From the NCBI RefSeq assembly GCF_005889725.1, contig NZ_VCKX01000006.1, positions 47,802 to 111,801 on the forward strand: a stretch of 64,000 nt of DNA, in the 5' to 3' direction. The position numbers and the translations under genes are program-made. Origin of the DNA: Nonomuraea zeae. GTDB lineage: Bacteria > Actinomycetota > Actinomycetes > Streptosporangiales > Streptosporangiaceae. The notes under the pieces are model-generated. The model was not told the DNA's origin, did no database searches, and saw only the letters and a program-made list of their open reading frames with translations. The stretch's first letter is position 1. Every line of letters starts with the position of its first letter. This document shows, in pieces, positions 35,401 through 43,781 of this stretch.

Positions 35401-38400
35401 CCTGCTGTACGGCGAGCGCTGCGTGCAGTTCAACGAGACGACCCGCGAGTGGTCCTACCCGCGCCCGGCCGAGCGGATCTGGCCCGGCTTCGGCCGCGGG
35501 CTGGAGCCGGGGGACGCCCTGCGCACGGCGTTCACCGCGCCCGACGGATCCACCTGTTTCTTCTTCGCCGAGCAGTACGCCAGGTACGCCGGCCGGGCCT
35601 TCGCGCCGCTCGCCGCCATCCGCGACAGGTGGGGCAGGTCGCCCAACCCGTTCGTGGCCGACGACGGCACGGCCAGGATCGACGCCGCGTTCGTCCACCA
35701 GGATGAGCAGACGTACCTGTTCTCCGGCGACCACTACGTCCGCTACTCGGGCTCCGAATACCGCTACATCGACCCGGGCTACCCGAAGAAGATCATCGGC
35801 AACCTGCGTCACGAGGCGGCGTTCGCGAACCTGCCGGAGTCGTTCGACGACGCGATCCAGGACCGGGGGCAGACCCGGCGGATCGAGGCGGCGTTCGCGA
35901 ACCGGCGCACCGCCTACCTCGTCGTCGGCGGCTCCTGCCACGTGGTCTCCACCGCCGCGACGGCCACCTACGACCTGAGCGGGATCGGCCGGGTCAGGAA
36001 CACCGTCGTGGACCGGGAGCAGGTCGACGCGACGCTCGTCGCGGGCCCGCACACCTTCCTGTTCTCCGGCGACCAGTACGTGCGCTACACCGGCACCGAG
36101 TACGAGTACGCCGACGACGGCTACCCGCGCACCATCGGCGGCTCGCTGCCCGGCGAGCTGGGCATCCCGGCGCTGCCGGACGAGTTCGCGGACGGGCTCG
36201 ACGCGGCCTTCCGCGCGGCCGGCGGTGCCACGTACCTGTTCAAGGGCGCCCGCTACCTGCGGGCGGGTGACGAGCCGCAGCCGATCGAGAGCCTGTGGGG
36301 CAAGGTGCGCAACGCCTTCGCGGAGGGCGCGGTCATCGACACCGCGTTCGCCGCGCCGACCGGCGAGCTGTACGCCTTCAGGGCGGGGCAGTACGTCCGC
36401 TACCGGCCGGGCGAGACGGAGTTCGTGGCGGAGGGCTACCCGCGCACCGTCAAGGACGACTGGGGCGACCTGCCCGGCCGTTTCGAGGAGGGCCCCGACG
36501 GAGCCTTCGTCTTCGAGGGGCGCACGTACCTGTGCAGGGGCGAGGAGTACGTCCGCTACTCCGGCGGCTACGACAGCGTGGACCCCACGTTCCCGCAGCG
36601 ATTCAGGCACCGCTGGTCGGACACCGCCGAATACCGGCTGAGCGACGTCCACACGATCGTCAGGTTCGTGGACCTCGCGCGGACGCGGCCCGACGGGCTG
36701 GCCGCGTTCCTGCTGAACGGCCCGACGTCGGTGCCGGATCCGTACCGGTATCTGGCCGACCTGTTCGGCTGGGACGTGGACGAGATCAGATGGGCCAAGC
36801 GCAACGCCGCGCTCCTGACCGTCGCCACGCCGGAGGAGGGCCGCTTCGAGATCGAGTTCGTGCTCAAGCTGGTCGAGCTGTTCGCCCTCACCGACCGGCT
36901 GGGCGCCGCGCCGTCCACGCTGTACACCGACGTCTGGCACAACGCGTACGAGATCGCGGACGGCCAGGCGGCCGGCGCGGCCCTCCTCGGCGTCATCGAG
37001 CGCAGGTACGGCCCGCAGGAGTGGGAGACGGTCGCGGCCGCCCTCCACGACGAGCTCAACGTGCTCAAACGGGACGCGCTGGTCGCGGTCGCCCGGGGCA
37101 CCGGCTCCTCGCAGGAGCTGTACGACCGCTTCCTGATCGACGTGGAGACGGGCGGCGCGGGCCGGACCTCGCGCGTGCGCGAGGCCATCGCGGCGGCCCA
37201 GCTCTACCTGCACCGCTACCTGCTCGACCTGGAGGCGGTGACGCCGAACGACAAGCGGGAGCAGGACGAGACCAGGCGGCGGGTGAAGACCTGGTGGGCC
37301 TGGATGAAGAACTACCGGATCTGGGAGGCCAACAGGAAGGTCTTCCTCTACCCGGAGAACTACGTGCGCCCCGAGCTGCGCACCGCGAAGACGCCCGCGT
37401 TCGAGGCGCTGGAAGAGGACCTGCTGCAGGGCGAGATCACGCGGGAGAAGGTGGAGCGGGCCTACAAGCGCTATCTCGACGAGTACACCGAGGTCTCCAG
37501 GCTCGCGATCGCCGGCGGCTACGTCTACGCCGAGGACGGGGCCGGCGCGGGTGTCCGCAGGCTGGTGCTGTTCGGCCGGACCAGGACCGAGCCGCGCGGC
37601 TACTACTGCCGCGAGGCCGAGTTCAGGGACGGCGAGCGGCTGTCGGCCAGCTGGGAGCCGTGGCTCAAGGTGGACGTGGCGATCGACGCCGAGCTGGTGT
37701 ACCCGGTGCACGCGTTCGGCCGGGTGTTCGTGTTCTGGCCGGTGGTCGAGACCGTCGCGCCGGAGAACGCGGCCGGCACCGTGATCAGGGCCGAGCGGAC
37801 CGGGGACACCCAGAAGGTCTCCGCTCCGGAGGCGGCCGCCCACCGCGTGCGCATCTACTACTCCTTCCGCAACCTCACCCACGACTGGGTGCCCGCGCAG
37901 GTCCTCCCGGTGGAGGAGCGGCAGGACGCGCCGATCTCCGAGGTGAGCCTGTACGTGCAGGCGTCCGCCACGGTCCCCACCGGGCCGGGCGAGTCCAGGG
38001 ACGTCCACGACTCGATCATGGTCACCTGCTCGTACACGGTGACGCGGCCGAATGACAAGGAGCGGGTCAACGCCGCCTTCGCCCTCACCCCCGAGCTGTA
38101 CGCGGTCCGGGCGCCGGAGCCGGCCGAGCCGCCACGGGGCGGGCGGCTGGATCGGATCTTCGCCAAGGCGGACGCCGACGCGATCGCCGAGTCGTCGGTC
38201 GTGCGGTTCGCCATGCCGGTCGGTGCCGAGGGCGGCGTGTGGCTGAGCGTGGACCACAAGGGCGGCAGCTTCCTGTGCCGCCCGGTCATCCCGCCCGGCG
38301 GCCAGGAGCGGCGAATGCCGCTGAGCGGCAACGAGGACCTGCTGCCCGTCGCCTGGTCGCCGATCGACGCCGCCGTCGAGCTGCCCGTCATCGGGACCCG

Positions 38401-41400
38401 GTACTACTTCAACACCAAGGACCTGTTCTACGTGGAGGTGGGGAAGGACAAGACGGCCGCCCGGCTGAGCAGGCCGGCGATCTCCGACCGATGGGGTTAC
38501 GTCCCCACCCCCCTGTCCGCTTCCGGCACCGTGGACGCGGTCCTCGTGCGGGAGGAGCAGACGTTCGTCTTCTCCGGCGCCCTCTACTACCGCTACTCGG
38601 GGCGGCCGCTCGGGGTCGTCGACGACGGCTACCCGAAGGAGATCGCCACCAACGGCGACCGGCTGCCGAAGTGGCAGCAGGTGGACGCGGCCGGCGTCGG
38701 CCCGGACGGCAAGGAGTACTTCTACGCCCGCGACGTCGGCTACACCGACTCGTCGAGCCTCGGCTCGCCGCCGCGCCAGGTCCCGTGGCAGCTCCCCGCG
38801 AAGGTGGACGGGATCGCGGCGCTCCACGGCAACGTGTACGCCTTCGTCGGCAACCAGTACTACCGCTTCAAGCAGGACGGCACCGTCGACAAGGACCAGC
38901 CGCTCCCGCTGGACAAGAACACCGAGGGCCTGCCACTCGCCGGTCCGGTCAACGCCGCCTTCCCGTACGGGGACGGCGCCGTCTTCTTCGACAACACGGC
39001 CATGACCTACGTCACGATCACGCCGAAGGAACCCGCCGAGGACCAGAAGGACAAGAAGGACGGTAAGGAGTGGGTCCGGAGCGAGCCGTCCGACACCAGG
39101 GGGCTCGGCCGGGCAGGGAGCCAGATCACCAGGGCAGGCGTTGACGCCGCGTACGTCGCGGACGGCAAGCTGTTCCTCACCAGGGGCCTGGAGTACGTCC
39201 GCTACACCCTCGACAAGGACCACACCGTCCCCTTGCTGGCCGACGCCGGCTATCCGAAGCCCATGCACCGCTCGGTGCGGGCCGTCTTCAGCCGCGGGGG
39301 CCTGCGCTACGTCCTCAGCGGCACCGACTACGCCGTCCTGGAGCCGGAGCAGGAGCTGGGCGAGGAGCTCGCCTTCGCCCCGGTCGCCGGCAACTGGGGC
39401 GGGCTGCCCGCCGGCTGGGAGGAAGAGCTGACCGGGGTCCTCAACACCGGCGACCTCTACCTGTTCCTCGGCGCCGAGTACGTCAAGTTCCCGGCGGGCG
39501 AGGGGGCGCAGCGGCCGTACGAGATCGCGGGGCTGGCGCACCAGGTCGTCCGGCTCACGTCGAGCACGGCGTACCGGCTGAACAAGGCGCTGCTGACCGG
39601 CGGGGTGGCGGAGCTGCTCGCGCCGCGGACGCAGGAGATCGACGAGCTGCCCGCGTTCAGCGTGGACGTCTCCGACCCGACCACGATCAGGGTGCTGCCG
39701 GACGTGGCCGAGCAGGGCATGCCGGCCAGCTCGCACCTCGACTTCCAGAGCGGCAACGGCATCTACTACTGGGAGGTCTTCTTCCACGCCACCGTGCTCA
39801 TCGCGCAGGCGCTCAACGGCGCCCAGCGCTTCGACGACGCCCGCACCTGGTACGAGTATGTCTTCGACCCCACCCAGCCGAGGTACTGGCGCTTCCTGCC
39901 CTTCCTCGCGGTGGACGTGGCCGCGCTGGTCGCCGGCTGCCGCGACGACCTGGCGGAGCTCGAAGCGCTCCGCGTGGACGCCGGCCGGGCGGGCGAGCTG
40001 CTCGGCCGAGAGCTCGACCGGCTGGAGGCGCTGGCCCCCGCCTTCCTCCAGGTCCGCGAGCTGACCGGCGACGAGGCCGCCTACCTGTCCGGCCTGGCGA
40101 CTGGCGGGCTGTCGGAGATCGAGGCGGCGCTGCGCGCGGCGAAGGTCACGCCGAAGGCCACGCGCCCGATGGACAGCCTGCTGGAGCGGGTCGCCATGAT
40201 CGGGCGGCTGCGGCTCCAGTACGACCTGATGGGCGACCGGGACACGCTGATCAGGACGTACATGGAGGATCCGTTCGACCCGCACGCGATCGCCGAGCTG
40301 CGGCCCTCGGCCTACCGCCGCGCGGTCGTGATGGCCTACGTCGACAACCTGCTCGACTGGGGTGACCTGCTCTTCCGCCAGTACACGGCGGAGAGCGTGG
40401 ACGAGGCCAGGATGCTCTACATCTTCGCCTACGACCTGCTCGGCGCGCGGCCGGAGGACCTCGGCCCGCGCGCGCTGAGCGCCGCCAAGAGCTACGAGCA
40501 GCTCGAACGCGCTCCGCGACCGGCCCAGAACGCCGAGCTGACCGGCGGCGGGGCGCTCCTGGACGGGCCGGGGGCGGTGCACGGCAGCGTCGAGAGCCCC
40601 TACTTCCACGTCCCCGGCAACACCGTGTTCCTGGACTACTGGACCAGGGTCGAGGACCGGCTGCGGAAGATCAGGGCCTCGCTCGACATCATGGGCGTCA
40701 GCCGGCCGCTGCCGCTGTTCGAGCCGCCCGCCGACGTGATGGCGCTCGTCCGCGGCGTGGCCGGGGGCGCGGGGCTGGACCAGCTCGCGGCGGCGGCCAT
40801 GGCGCCGGTGCCGCACTACCGCTTCTCCTTCGCCTTCAGGAAGGCGCAGGAGCTGGTGGACCGGCTGCGGCAGTTCGCGGGTGACCTGCTCAACGTGCTG
40901 GAGCGGCGCGACGTCGAGGAGCTGGCCCTCCTGCAGAACCGGAACGAGGGCGCGATACTCGCCATGACCCTGGCCATCAAGGAGGCCCAGGTCGAGATCG
41001 CCACGGAGGGCCTGCGCGAGGCCCAGGCGGGCAGGGACGGCGCCGGCGAGCGGGTGCGCCACTACGAACGGCTGATCGCCGAGGGGCTGACCGAGCTCCA
41101 GGAGGCGCAGATTGAGGCGATGACGGGCGCGGCGGCCTCCCAGTTCGCCGCGAGCGGGCTCCAGGTCGCCGCGGCGATCGCGTCCGGCGTCCCGGAGGTG
41201 CTGGTCGGCCCGTTCATCATCGGCACGAAGCAGGGCGGCGTCCAGGTCGGGTCCGTGCTCGGCCACAGCGCGGACTTCGCCGCCTCGCTGGGCCAGGGGC
41301 TCAGCCTGCTCGGGGAGCTGCTCGGCATCAGGGCCGAGCACGAGCGCATGGCGGAGGACTGGGCGCTCCAGCTCGCCACCGCGCACAGCGACGTGGCGCA

Positions 41401-42673
41401 GCTGGAGCATCAGGTGGCCGGCGCGGAGCTGCAGGTCAAGGTCGCGCAGCGGGAGCTGGAGGTGCAGCGGCAGGAGATCGCCAACCTCGACGCGGTCGGC
41501 TCGTTCATGAAGAACAAGTTCGCCGGCGCGCAGCTCTACCACTGGATGTCGGGGCGGCTGTCCGGCATGTACTTCCAGACCTACAACATGGCCTACGAGC
41601 TGGCGCTGTCCGCGCAGCGGGCCTTCCACTACGAACGCGGCATCCCCGAGGGCGAGGCCGGCTTCATCCAGCCGCTCTACTGGGAGAGCCGGCGCAACGG
41701 CCTGCTCGCGGGCGAGAGCCTGGGGGCCGACCTGGACCGGCTCGGCAAGGCGTACGCCGAGACCGACGGCCGCGGGCTGGAGATCACGAAGAAGGTGTCG
41801 CTGCTCGCCCTGGACCCGCTGGCCGCGCTCAGCCTGCGCAGCACCGGGCGGTGCGAGTTCGCCCTGACCGAGGCGCTGTTCGACCGGGACTTCCCCGGTC
41901 ACTACCGGCGGCGGATCAAGACGCTGTCGGTCACGTTCGAGGGGGCGGAGGAGCCGCTCGGGCTCAACGCCACGCTCACCCAGCTCGACAGCAAGACCGT
42001 GCTGGCGGCCGACCCCAAGGCCGTCAAATACCTGATCGACGCGAAGGGCCCGATGCCCGGCACGCTTCGTGCCAACTGGCGGCCGGGCCAGCAGATCGCG
42101 CTGTCGGACCTCGAACCGTACAAGGACAACAACGGGCTGTTCGAGCTGCGCTACGACGACGACCGCTACCTGCCCTTCGAGGGCACGGGCGCCGTCTCCA
42201 GATGGCGGCTGGAACTGTCGGCCAAGGGCGCGCCAGAGCTGCGCGACGTCACCATCACCGTCAAGTACGCCGCGGAGCAGGGGGGCGAGCCGTTCGCCAA
42301 CGCGGTGAAGGGCATGCTCAGGCCGTATCCGGCCGCCCGTTTCCTCGACCTCGCCACCGCGTTCCCCCAGCTGTGGACGGACTTCGTCGAGGGCGACGCC
42401 GACCGGCTGACGCTGCCGCTGACGCGGGAGATGTTCCCCGGCATGGTCGGCCGCCAGATCACCGGCGTCTACCCGCGCTACGAGCTGACCGGCGACACCC
42501 CGGTGCGCTTCCTGCTCAACGGGGACCGGCAGTTCGCGCTGGACGAGGGCAGGCTGCTGCCCACGCCCGGCCTCGCGGTCGGCGGCGCCGGCTGGACCCT
42601 CGTGCTGGAGGGGGACAAGGCGGAGCTGGCCGGCGCGGGACTGGTCCTGACCTACCGGGCCGGCGTCCAGTAG
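29447..42673 (+). CDS. Giant Tc-toxin A subunit with two inserted hemopexin-repeat blocks
   Basis: This 4,408-residue protein has the full TcA scaffold. It opens with the VRP1 signature SVYSPGAYLADLL (residues 28-40) and an alpha-helical shell to about 1060. The ABC-toxin N-terminal-like region is at about 2400-2520 and the neuraminidase-like region at about 2617 (WMKNYRIWEANRKVFLYPEN). The channel region includes GIYYWEVFFHATV (about 3433) and MEDPFDPHAIAELRPSAYRR. Long helices span about 3795-4015 and the TcB-binding end has KNKFAGAQLYHWMSGRLS (about 4022) and FDRDFPGHYRRRIKTLSV. About 23 hemopexin-like repeats occupy 1065-2392 and about seven 3028-3364. TcA forms a pentameric, syringe-like pore for toxin translocation; usual length is about 2,500 residues. 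No signal peptide. GTG after GAGGGGGGA. Confidence 0.93.
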   Translation: MARHDALPSYEQLFDVDLDYRQEDEARSVYSPGAYLADLLGLMEEVFEQPSLLGAERRPDLKRILLDAENTFAESPYLDIVIEVLEQLVGDEPYEVLRRLEYPFSLPFSLHEEELKTYLRHLRVGPDELYRLFAPLADAGTVARLALGLSAEDVASATAAAGEALVKSRYGLAAQDSLTPLAEVERFKQVTGLSALELRELLVQAEDPDRPPSGFFVNLGATPVTLSEDGARLVAGTGPVPLSWYDRVNRLVRLARRTGLTTTDLDRVLTTCCGGTLDAAALRTIAVVVHLRGSYDLTIDGVCGLAVPIRPAELEDLPDVSGDLLATHNKEYRRRLARSIQTSESDIAEVVRRFRDRYSALEPSPFDRGEIGLPAIALLQRVGRFVAVLGISAGEFFDLLEILESDPSVQRYSTFSILGGNEPRLQDCYRILEGADASRTAGADVASCLWLAQISLAVTRWMQAAGFSGAELLDILGGSPGRPAEEHAEQVAALDSLYQRFAALEPDAFEGDRFGERAAQVLHGVLAGRTDGVVSARDDRLLRLDPDKAAVAAYDAVTSLGVIVGDDFIGLGLGERLAGKIHAGLVRTGRLAADGRLVTDGLPDTSHGLRLERDFGSYKELLFKLINSVGNGTSVFYPSDLSALGDLTPEQQAELYDNLIYHGYVDEEGTVSDPGFFADEANLGRFTVNAGLTDVAPAVLDELRGRVAWFRRLPLALDPGIFAELRLSDARTAELTESLRFNGYLDEHGVYLDKVALAGLRLDELALAPEFHPYRRAILDAMKQQIAALETELYTFTPEDFADVADQAVAQRVMEALEGVYLSDGRVAADLAELTLDDRFTAAETATVAARIAECVADERPYRLDLGRVADLGFDEEEQDALVENLVAAGHLDERLAVPRTAVGYFRNPGNAVGFVLPGLEDFAKDLFFLLHAVAVEIAAATSEITAALESTERRQQASLTAALADAAGVPQASVAAICAGVAGSLPEAVEVLVPPVLAAGDESGEVLDVPRDPHLRAAYRRIRRFALLAGKLGMDPTEIAVAFQDQDLTGKHPEPLALPPGVERIDALLRSADGNIYLFAPGGYWVYSAATYELIDPRPKPLAELSPRFEGLSGIDAAFAYPGGAEWIVGRGADGASRLFVKEPGSLRWAPREQVWGKVRNNFDAPRRIDSAFVDEDGRTFLFCGNQYVRYQGSDYSVVDEGYPRGIAEWWQAEGHDTPLPPAFGRSIDASFQDVDGRTHLFTGGRYLAVGVGEEPISARWGRIRNAFDGTERVDSAFTAADGRAYLFRGNQVIGYSDSLENDGVRVDDGYPRRIGARFPGLPGEFESGIEAAFTDSYGLVHLFKDGRTVAGGTSGVGRPQATAERWGTLAEVLAGGTVDAGMVGLDGKTYVFSGTKYIRYSSADYSVVDLGYPRGIAGDWGGLRRVDASFVMDGMTYLFGTGGRLFDLPLDQVPELDAGRLSPALRRRFLEHGLSFAEDAAVGGRTTEWQLTTEQGVTVTLRSNPLHVQVHADGGDFYVRYSTRDYTRPDPGYPKPVSDNWWNLPAALADDPRLAVIDAVFTGANGQTYLFAGDVFVVFDSRHRWWSEPRAIDEHWDRPPLRKVDAAFIGKDGRTYVFYGDLYVRYSTGDYTKIDDRFPASVPAYWGNVVSRIARTGRVDAALVTDATELVDGSEVTTRHTYLFSGDQYVRYSGDELTHVDDGYPRALSDLSKEPRLASLASLDVTLDGVDAAFADRRNVYLFRGGRCHVVSDGLYRRYDDLGLAGTGCAYIEDGSVLAEDADGWHQRSAIEATVVSSAPVRPRLLRGVPEGFRTGLDSVLRGADGNTYLFKGPYCFNTRLNREYLLAEEWGRPRNTIYQDNRVDAAFVGRDGKTYLFSGDQFVTYTDVDGTIDGEPRSVAAHWGGLDNVALAYVRGTKTYLFERPDADGVMRHLVYSGEDYARPDDGYPTAVDEGFWEVPDAYRIAGHARPDAVLFEGDTMLLLYGERCVQFNETTREWSYPRPAERIWPGFGRGLEPGDALRTAFTAPDGSTCFFFAEQYARYAGRAFAPLAAIRDRWGRSPNPFVADDGTARIDAAFVHQDEQTYLFSGDHYVRYSGSEYRYIDPGYPKKIIGNLRHEAAFANLPESFDDAIQDRGQTRRIEAAFANRRTAYLVVGGSCHVVSTAATATYDLSGIGRVRNTVVDREQVDATLVAGPHTFLFSGDQYVRYTGTEYEYADDGYPRTIGGSLPGELGIPALPDEFADGLDAAFRAAGGATYLFKGARYLRAGDEPQPIESLWGKVRNAFAEGAVIDTAFAAPTGELYAFRAGQYVRYRPGETEFVAEGYPRTVKDDWGDLPGRFEEGPDGAFVFEGRTYLCRGEEYVRYSGGYDSVDPTFPQRFRHRWSDTAEYRLSDVHTIVRFVDLARTRPDGLAAFLLNGPTSVPDPYRYLADLFGWDVDEIRWAKRNAALLTVATPEEGRFEIEFVLKLVELFALTDRLGAAPSTLYTDVWHNAYEIADGQAAGAALLGVIERRYGPQEWETVAAALHDELNVLKRDALVAVARGTGSSQELYDRFLIDVETGGAGRTSRVREAIAAAQLYLHRYLLDLEAVTPNDKREQDETRRRVKTWWAWMKNYRIWEANRKVFLYPENYVRPELRTAKTPAFEALEEDLLQGEITREKVERAYKRYLDEYTEVSRLAIAGGYVYAEDGAGAGVRRLVLFGRTRTEPRGYYCREAEFRDGERLSASWEPWLKVDVAIDAELVYPVHAFGRVFVFWPVVETVAPENAAGTVIRAERTGDTQKVSAPEAAAHRVRIYYSFRNLTHDWVPAQVLPVEERQDAPISEVSLYVQASATVPTGPGESRDVHDSIMVTCSYTVTRPNDKERVNAAFALTPELYAVRAPEPAEPPRGGRLDRIFAKADADAIAESSVVRFAMPVGAEGGVWLSVDHKGGSFLCRPVIPPGGQERRMPLSGNEDLLPVAWSPIDAAVELPVIGTRYYFNTKDLFYVEVGKDKTAARLSRPAISDRWGYVPTPLSASGTVDAVLVREEQTFVFSGALYYRYSGRPLGVVDDGYPKEIATNGDRLPKWQQVDAAGVGPDGKEYFYARDVGYTDSSSLGSPPRQVPWQLPAKVDGIAALHGNVYAFVGNQYYRFKQDGTVDKDQPLPLDKNTEGLPLAGPVNAAFPYGDGAVFFDNTAMTYVTITPKEPAEDQKDKKDGKEWVRSEPSDTRGLGRAGSQITRAGVDAAYVADGKLFLTRGLEYVRYTLDKDHTVPLLADAGYPKPMHRSVRAVFSRGGLRYVLSGTDYAVLEPEQELGEELAFAPVAGNWGGLPAGWEEELTGVLNTGDLYLFLGAEYVKFPAGEGAQRPYEIAGLAHQVVRLTSSTAYRLNKALLTGGVAELLAPRTQEIDELPAFSVDVSDPTTIRVLPDVAEQGMPASSHLDFQSGNGIYYWEVFFHATVLIAQALNGAQRFDDARTWYEYVFDPTQPRYWRFLPFLAVDVAALVAGCRDDLAELEALRVDAGRAGELLGRELDRLEALAPAFLQVRELTGDEAAYLSGLATGGLSEIEAALRAAKVTPKATRPMDSLLERVAMIGRLRLQYDLMGDRDTLIRTYMEDPFDPHAIAELRPSAYRRAVVMAYVDNLLDWGDLLFRQYTAESVDEARMLYIFAYDLLGARPEDLGPRALSAAKSYEQLERAPRPAQNAELTGGGALLDGPGAVHGSVESPYFHVPGNTVFLDYWTRVEDRLRKIRASLDIMGVSRPLPLFEPPADVMALVRGVAGGAGLDQLAAAAMAPVPHYRFSFAFRKAQELVDRLRQFAGDLLNVLERRDVEELALLQNRNEGAILAMTLAIKEAQVEIATEGLREAQAGRDGAGERVRHYERLIAEGLTELQEAQIEAMTGAAASQFAASGLQVAAAIASGVPEVLVGPFIIGTKQGGVQVGSVLGHSADFAASLGQGLSLLGELLGIRAEHERMAEDWALQLATAHSDVAQLEHQVAGAELQVKVAQRELEVQRQEIANLDAVGSFMKNKFAGAQLYHWMSGRLSGMYFQTYNMAYELALSAQRAFHYERGIPEGEAGFIQPLYWESRRNGLLAGESLGADLDRLGKAYAETDGRGLEITKKVSLLALDPLAALSLRSTGRCEFALTEALFDRDFPGHYRRRIKTLSVTFEGAEEPLGLNATLTQLDSKTVLAADPKAVKYLIDAKGPMPGTLRANWRPGQQIALSDLEPYKDNNGLFELRYDDDRYLPFEGTGAVSRWRLELSAKGAPELRDVTITVKYAAEQGGEPFANAVKGMLRPYPAARFLDLATAFPQLWTDFVEGDADRLTLPLTREMFPGMVGRQITGVYPRYELTGDTPVRFLLNGDRQFALDEGRLLPTPGLAVGGAGWTLVLEGDKAELAGAGLVLTYRAGVQ
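32639..36622 (+). repeat. Hemopexin-like repeat array 1 inside the TcA gene (about 23 units)
   Basis: By eye I count about 23 units with the pattern [RKG][VI]D[AS]AF-x-x-x-DGKTYLFSGDQYVRY followed by an aspartate-rich DDGYPR and a W. Typical units are 45-60 residues. Four units make one four-bladed hemopexin propeller, so the block could hold about six propellers. Unit sequences are diverged, so the array is old and not a recent expansion. Hemopexin folds bind proteins, glycans or extracellular matrix; a receptor-binding role is inferred. Confidence 0.85.
38528..39537 (+). repeat. Hemopexin-like repeat array 2 inside the TcA gene (about 7 units)
   Basis: Units such as TVDAVLVREEQTFVFSGALY and GVDAAYVADGKLFLTRGLEY, each followed by YYRYSG/YVRYT-type endings, show the same fold as array 1 but are more diverged; the fourth contains a Lys/Asp-rich loop (EDQKDKKDGK). 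Counting a half unit just before, they would form two propellers. The block interrupts the TcA scaffold between the neuraminidase-like and channel regions. Confidence 0.75.
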
Positions 42674-42700
42674 CGGAACTCACGAAGGAGAGCAGGGCAC

Positions 42701-43744
42701 GTGAAGAGAAATCAGCCGGAGCAGGGCCCCAAGCGGGCGCTGAAGCGACGGCGGTCGGATCCGGACGTCAGGCGGGGCGCCCAGCAGGACGACGACCGGC
42801 TGCAGGGTCGCTCCCCGATCAGGCCGCGACAGCTGGTCAAGACCAGGCGGCGCTCGGTGCAGCAGCCTCGCCCGCCGCGCCGGCCGAGCGCCGCGGGGGA
42901 CAACCAGGGTTTCCTGAACGACGTCTACCGGCGGTACTACCGCAACAGCAGGAGGGTGGAACAGGGCGATCTGAACAACAGCGTGTACCGGTTCTCGGGG
43001 TACGGCTCCTCCGAGTACACCAGCAAGCCGCTCAAGGAGGGCGACGTCCTCCAGCTCGCGCAGACCGTCGCGCCCCTGTGCGAGGTGTTCCCCCAGGGCA
43101 AGGGCACGATGTCGGAGGCCCTGGCGAAGGGCGACTACTTCTACTTCGACAGCAAGATCCGCCAGAAGACCAGCAGCAAGGGAGCGTACGGCGGCAAGAT
43201 CCACGAGCGGCGCCTCGTCGTGAACCTGAAGAGCCAGCAGGCCGCGCTGAGCCTGGCGGGCAAACTGGTCAGGTTGTTCGACCTGACCGACTCCCGCGCG
43301 GTCGCTCCCTATTTCAGGCAGTTCAAGGTGAAGCTGTCCACGAAGGCGGGCGGCACGGAAGGGCCCGTCAAATACGACAAGCTCGTCCTCTACTACGGGA
43401 CCGACGAGCGGGACGTGGACGGCGACAGGGTCGGCACCGAGATCGCCGAGTTCCTCGACGACACGGTTCCCGACGCGGATCGGGACGACCGGTTCGGCGC
43501 GTTCTACTCCAAGGTCGTCAAGGGGGTCGCGTGGGCCGAGGAGCCCGACCACATCGACGTGCCGAAGCCGCGCAGCTTCACGGACTCGCGGACCAGCGCG
43601 GTGGTGAAGGTCATCCAGGACAACCGGTACGTCAGCAGCCCGGCCGACTTCCGCTTCAAGGTCTATGACGAGTTCGAGCGCTCGAACATCGCCTGGCCGG
43701 ACCCGCACCGGAACATCGAGCCACCGGATCCGCCCACGACCTGA
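42701..43744 (+). CDS. HopA1-family-like protein with a basic disordered N-terminus; candidate toxin cargo
   Basis: Residues 1-66 are Arg/Lys-rich and low in hydrophobics (KRNQPEQGPKRALKRRRS...), with no signal peptide. The remaining domain shows the order of conserved blocks I associate with HopA1 type III effectors and LxmY-type proteins: RLVVNLKSQQAALSLAGKLV (about 171), FKVKLSTK, YDKLVLYYGTDERDV (about 226), KVVKGVAWAEEPD (about 272), then SFTDSRTSAVVKVI. HopA1 homologues act as phosphoserine/threonine lyases in lanthipeptide systems. The GTG lies 27 bp after the TcA stop with GAAGGAGAG upstream, so the two genes are probably cotranscribed. Function as a translocated effector is inference; family assignment is moderate. 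347 residues. Confidence 0.6.
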   Translation: MKRNQPEQGPKRALKRRRSDPDVRRGAQQDDDRLQGRSPIRPRQLVKTRRRSVQQPRPPRRPSAAGDNQGFLNDVYRRYYRNSRRVEQGDLNNSVYRFSGYGSSEYTSKPLKEGDVLQLAQTVAPLCEVFPQGKGTMSEALAKGDYFYFDSKIRQKTSSKGAYGGKIHERRLVVNLKSQQAALSLAGKLVRLFDLTDSRAVAPYFRQFKVKLSTKAGGTEGPVKYDKLVLYYGTDERDVDGDRVGTEIAEFLDDTVPDADRDDRFGAFYSKVVKGVAWAEEPDHIDVPKPRSFTDSRTSAVVKVIQDNRYVSSPADFRFKVYDEFERSNIAWPDPHRNIEPPDPPTT

Positions 43745-43781
43745 CCGATGAGTTCCGCCGGGCGGCCCTGTCTAATGGGAT

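Noticed and set aside
37297..37500. Possible neuraminidase enzyme activity in the TcA protein
   Set aside because: The neuraminidase-like label in TcA denotes a structural region; no sialidase Asp-box motifs are visible.
32438..41902. Very long open frame antisense to the toxin gene (over 3,000 codons)
   Set aside because: It mirrors the GC-rich codon bias of the TcA gene; the translation is low-complexity Arg/Val/Leu/Gln without domains.
42701..43744. Class V lanthipeptide biosynthesis (LxmY-like lyase)
   Set aside because: No LxmK-like kinase, LxmX-like cyclase or precursor peptide gene lies nearby; the TcA neighbour makes an effector role more likely.
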